From Acidimicrobiales bacterium (GTDB taxonomy: Bacteria; Actinomycetota; Acidimicrobiia; Acidimicrobiales; VFJN01): 8,720 bases of DNA. Below the pieces are notes generated by a model. It saw only the letters and a program-made list of their open reading frames with translations. It did not search any database and was not told where the DNA came from. The stretch's first letter is position 1. The number at the start of each line of letters is the position of its first letter. Below, one piece after another: positions 7,373 through 8,720 of the stretch. The stretch spans positions 1 to 8,720 of the forward strand of contig JAFGPU010000390.1 in assembly GCA_016936035.1 (NCBI GenBank), read 5' to 3'. A program made the position numbers and the translations under genes.

Positions 7373-8282
7373 CCGGGTGGCCGTCGGGATCGACGGCGCA
7401 CAGGCCGCGCCATGCCGTCGGCACCTTGCCCCGCTCGAGGACCCCGGCGTCGATGAGGGCGTTCAGCACCGGGCGCGTGGCGTCGAGCCGCACCTGCACC
7501 CGGCCGGGGTGGTTGCGGGCCGCGCGCCAGGCGGTGACGGCGGGCAGCCCGACGGCGCCGAACACCCCCGCGTGGATCAGGTTCTCGTACATCTCGCGGA
7601 TGAACGTGGGGGCGAGGAAGCGCACGAGCGACTTGTCGATGACGCTGGCCCGCTCCCACACCTCGGGCAGCATCATGCGGGCGAACGCGAGGTGACGCGC
7701 CTCCTCCTGGCGGTGGTAGCGGTTGACCGCTCGCACGAAGGGGTCGGTGTCGGGGTGGTCGGCGGCCCGCTTCTGCAGCAGGTCGGGGATCTCCTCGCCC
7801 GCGATCACCATCGTGTACAGCAGGGCCGGGTTGTGCACGATCTGGTGGATGACGGTGTTGGCCACGTTGTCGACCAGCCAGTTGTCGATGGGGTTGGGAG
7901 CCGGCGGCTCGAGCTGCGCGAGCATCCGGGCGAAGAGGCGCGAGTGGCGGGTCTCCTCGCCCATCTCGTGCAGCAGGTACGTCACGCGGGGGTCGGTGTA
8001 GTCGGGGGCGCCGGCGATCTGCAGGCCGAAGCCCGCGATGAGGATGGCCTCGAACTGCAGTCCGGCGGTGGTGATCGACGCCAGTGCCTGCCGGCTGAGC
8101 GTCACGGTCTGCTCGGGGCTGAGGATGCCGTCGTCGATGCCGACGGTCGGCAGCAGGATCTCGTCGGGCAGCAGCTGCCCGTCGCCGAGCTTGCCCGGTA
8201 GGTCCTGATCGGGCTCGACGACGCGAGCACTCGACGCGTTGTTGAGCTTCTCGACGCGGCGCGTCACCGTGGCCTGTGCCAT
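7362..8282 (-). CDS. AurF-like diiron oxygenase
   Basis: The product is 306 residues. It carries the ligand set of the AurF/p-aminobenzoate N-oxygenase family: E78 (LQFEA), E110 and H113 (HEMGEETRH), E163 (AGEEIPD) and H190/E194/H197 (YHRQEEARH). The spacings E110-x2-H113, H190-x3-E194-x2-H197 and the 27 residues from E163 to H190 match AurF as I recall it (E136/H139, E196, H223/E227/H230). The enzyme should therefore bind a non-haem diiron centre and use O2 to oxidise a small substrate. AurF and CmlI oxidise arylamines, but most homologues in actinobacteria have no known substrate, so N-oxygenation is not established here. There is no signal peptide or membrane segment, so it is cytoplasmic. 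The start at 8282 has a good ribosome binding site (GGGGAGG). The 3' end overlaps the BTAD gene tail to tail. A promoter and operator-like palindrome lie upstream. Confidence 0.9.
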   Translation of the reverse strand: MAQATVTRRVEKLNNASSARVVEPDQDLPGKLGDGQLLPDEILLPTVGIDDGILSPEQTVTLSRQALASITTAGLQFEAILIAGFGLQIAGAPDYTDPRVTYLLHEMGEETRHSRLFARMLAQLEPPAPNPIDNWLVDNVANTVIHQIVHNPALLYTMVIAGEEIPDLLQKRAADHPDTDPFVRAVNRYHRQEEARHLAFARMMLPEVWERASVIDKSLVRFLAPTFIREMYENLIHAGVFGAVGLPAVTAWRAARNHPGRVQVRLDATRPVLNALIDAGVLERGKVPTAWRGLCAVDPDGHPVTR

Positions 8283-8288
8283 GTGATC

Positions 8289-8295
8289 CTCCCCT
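8289..8295 (-). promoter_or_regulatory. Ribosome binding site of the diiron oxygenase gene
   Basis: On the minus strand GGGGAGG precedes the ATG at 8282 by 6 nt (GATCAC). It is the clearest support for this start. Confidence 0.7.
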
Positions 8296-8321
8296 TCGCT
8301 GCGGACGGCCCACCCGTCGCC

Positions 8322-8334
8322 TTACCGGCGGTAA
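8322..8334. promoter_or_regulatory. Operator-like palindrome at the oxygenase transcription start
   Basis: TTACCG and CGGTAA are perfect inverted arms around a single central base. The site lies about 40 bp before the oxygenase start codon and just downstream of the candidate -10 element (8338-8343), where a bound TetR- or GntR-like repressor would block initiation. The regulator itself is not identified. Confidence 0.45.
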
Positions 8335-8337
8335 CCA

Positions 8338-8366
8338 GTCCTAAACGGAGACGCTCGCCGTGGCAA
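8338..8366 (-). promoter_or_regulatory. Candidate promoter of the diiron oxygenase gene
   Basis: On the minus strand TTGCCA (8361-8366) matches the -35 consensus TTGACA in five of six positions. It is followed after exactly 17 nt by TAGGAC (8338-8343), a weaker -10 element. Initiation would fall near 8331, giving a leader of roughly 50 nt. The -35 lies inside an arm of the 24-bp inverted repeat. Confidence 0.4.
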
Positions 8367-8382
8367 CGTGACAGTTGCCACG
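8359..8382. repeat. Perfect inverted repeat, 9-bp arms and 6-nt loop
   Basis: CGTGGCAAC and GTTGCCACG flank the six bases GTGACA. It begins 13 bp after the TGA of the CDF gene, so as RNA from the minus strand it could form a stable hairpin and act as a terminator. It has no following U-tract, which is common in high-GC actinobacteria. Because the oxygenase -35 hexamer lies in one arm, it could instead be a protein binding site. Confidence 0.6.
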
Positions 8383-8395
8383 CGACGTGCGGCGC

Positions 8396-8720
8396 TCACC
8401 ACGCAAGCTCGTCGCACCCCTCGTGGGTGTCGGGCTCGACCTGCAGCGTGGCGTGGTCGATGCCGTGGCTGTCCCGCATGACCAGCCGCGCCCGGTCGAG
8501 CACCGCGTGGCTGTCGGTGCCGTCGCACACCATCAGGTGCACCGAGGCGACGTCCATCTCGGAGGTGAGGGTCCACACGTGCAGGTCGTGCACGTCGACC
8601 ACGCCGTCGATGCTGCGCAGCTCGGACTCGAGCCGGGCGAGGTCGAGGCCCGGCGGCGCCGCCTGCACCAGCACGCGCAGGGCCTGGGCGCCCAGCCGCC
8701 AGGTGCGGGGCAGGATGAAC
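8396..8720 (-). CDS. Cation diffusion facilitator (CDF) metal transporter, C-terminal fragment
   Basis: Only the last 107 residues are visible; the gene enters from the right edge and stops with TGA at 8396-8398. The visible part reads FILPRTWRLGAQALRVLVQAAP, then DGVVDVHDLHVWTLTSEMDVASVHLMV and HGIDHATLQVEP. This is the cytoplasmic, ferredoxin-like C-terminal domain of CzcD/ZitB-type zinc or heavy-metal exporters, preceded by the end of the last membrane helix linker. In YiiP-type structures His and Asp residues of this domain bind regulatory zinc; the His residues in VHDLHVW, VASVHL and HATLQVE are at the expected places. The transmembrane domain that fixes metal specificity is outside the window, so Zn, Co, Cd or Mn cannot be chosen. 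It is transcribed towards the oxygenase gene, 113 bp away, with a hairpin between them. Confidence 0.9.
   Translation of the reverse strand, partial: FILPRTWRLGAQALRVLVQAAPPGLDLARLESELRSIDGVVDVHDLHVWTLTSEMDVASVHLMVCDGTDSHAVLDRARLVMRDSHGIDHATLQVEPDTHEGCDELAW

Noticed and set aside
7051..8313. 420-codon minus-strand frame over the oxygenase and the end of the regulator
   Set aside because: It is out of frame with the oxygenase, which has a full diiron ligand set and a good ribosome binding site; the product here is low-complexity Arg/Ala/Pro.

Overview
The window is very GC-rich, with strongly G/C-biased third codon positions, GTG as well as ATG starts, and only weak Shine-Dalgarno or leaderless starts. 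Its protein families are a SARP/BTAD-type giant regulator, a fused I/D cobaltochelatase-type ATPase, an AurF-like diiron oxygenase and a stand-alone tandem-CBS protein. Together these suggest a high-GC actinobacterium, plausibly from a lineage such as Acidimicrobiia. The genus cannot be fixed from the sequence alone. I see no transposase, integrase, CRISPR array, tRNA or rRNA, so this looks like chromosomal sequence of ordinary type and not a mobile island.

Layout: (1) Positions 1-698, minus strand, hold the N-terminal part of a class V-fold PLP-dependent enzyme cut by the left window edge. (2) Divergent from it, 770-1237 plus encodes a 155-residue tandem-CBS protein. (3) After a 248-bp non-coding stretch, 1486-4041 plus encodes an 851-residue AAA+/VWA protein of the Mg/Co-chelatase I/D fusion type with an unusually long, partly repetitive acidic and Pro/Ala-rich linker. 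(4) After 265 bp without a convincing gene, 4307-7372 plus encodes a 1021-residue regulator with an N-terminal P-loop ATPase, a long helical middle and a C-terminal winged-helix plus BTAD module. Its start looks leaderless. (5) Converging on it, and overlapping it by 11 bp, 7362-8282 minus encodes an AurF-family diiron oxygenase with all expected metal-ligand motifs. (6) Upstream of that, in the same direction, 8396-8720 minus is the C-terminal end of a cation diffusion facilitator cut by the right edge.

There is no obvious single operon: strands alternate and spacers are long. The most distinctive regulatory sequence is the 113-bp gap 8283-8395. It holds a 24-bp perfect inverted repeat, a promoter-like pair of hexamers, and a 13-bp palindrome placed where transcription of the oxygenase gene would begin. 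The most distinctive protein features are the repeat-bearing linker of the chelatase protein and the 'ATPase first, DNA-binding last' order of the BTAD regulator. I found no evidence for a wholly new multi-gene system.
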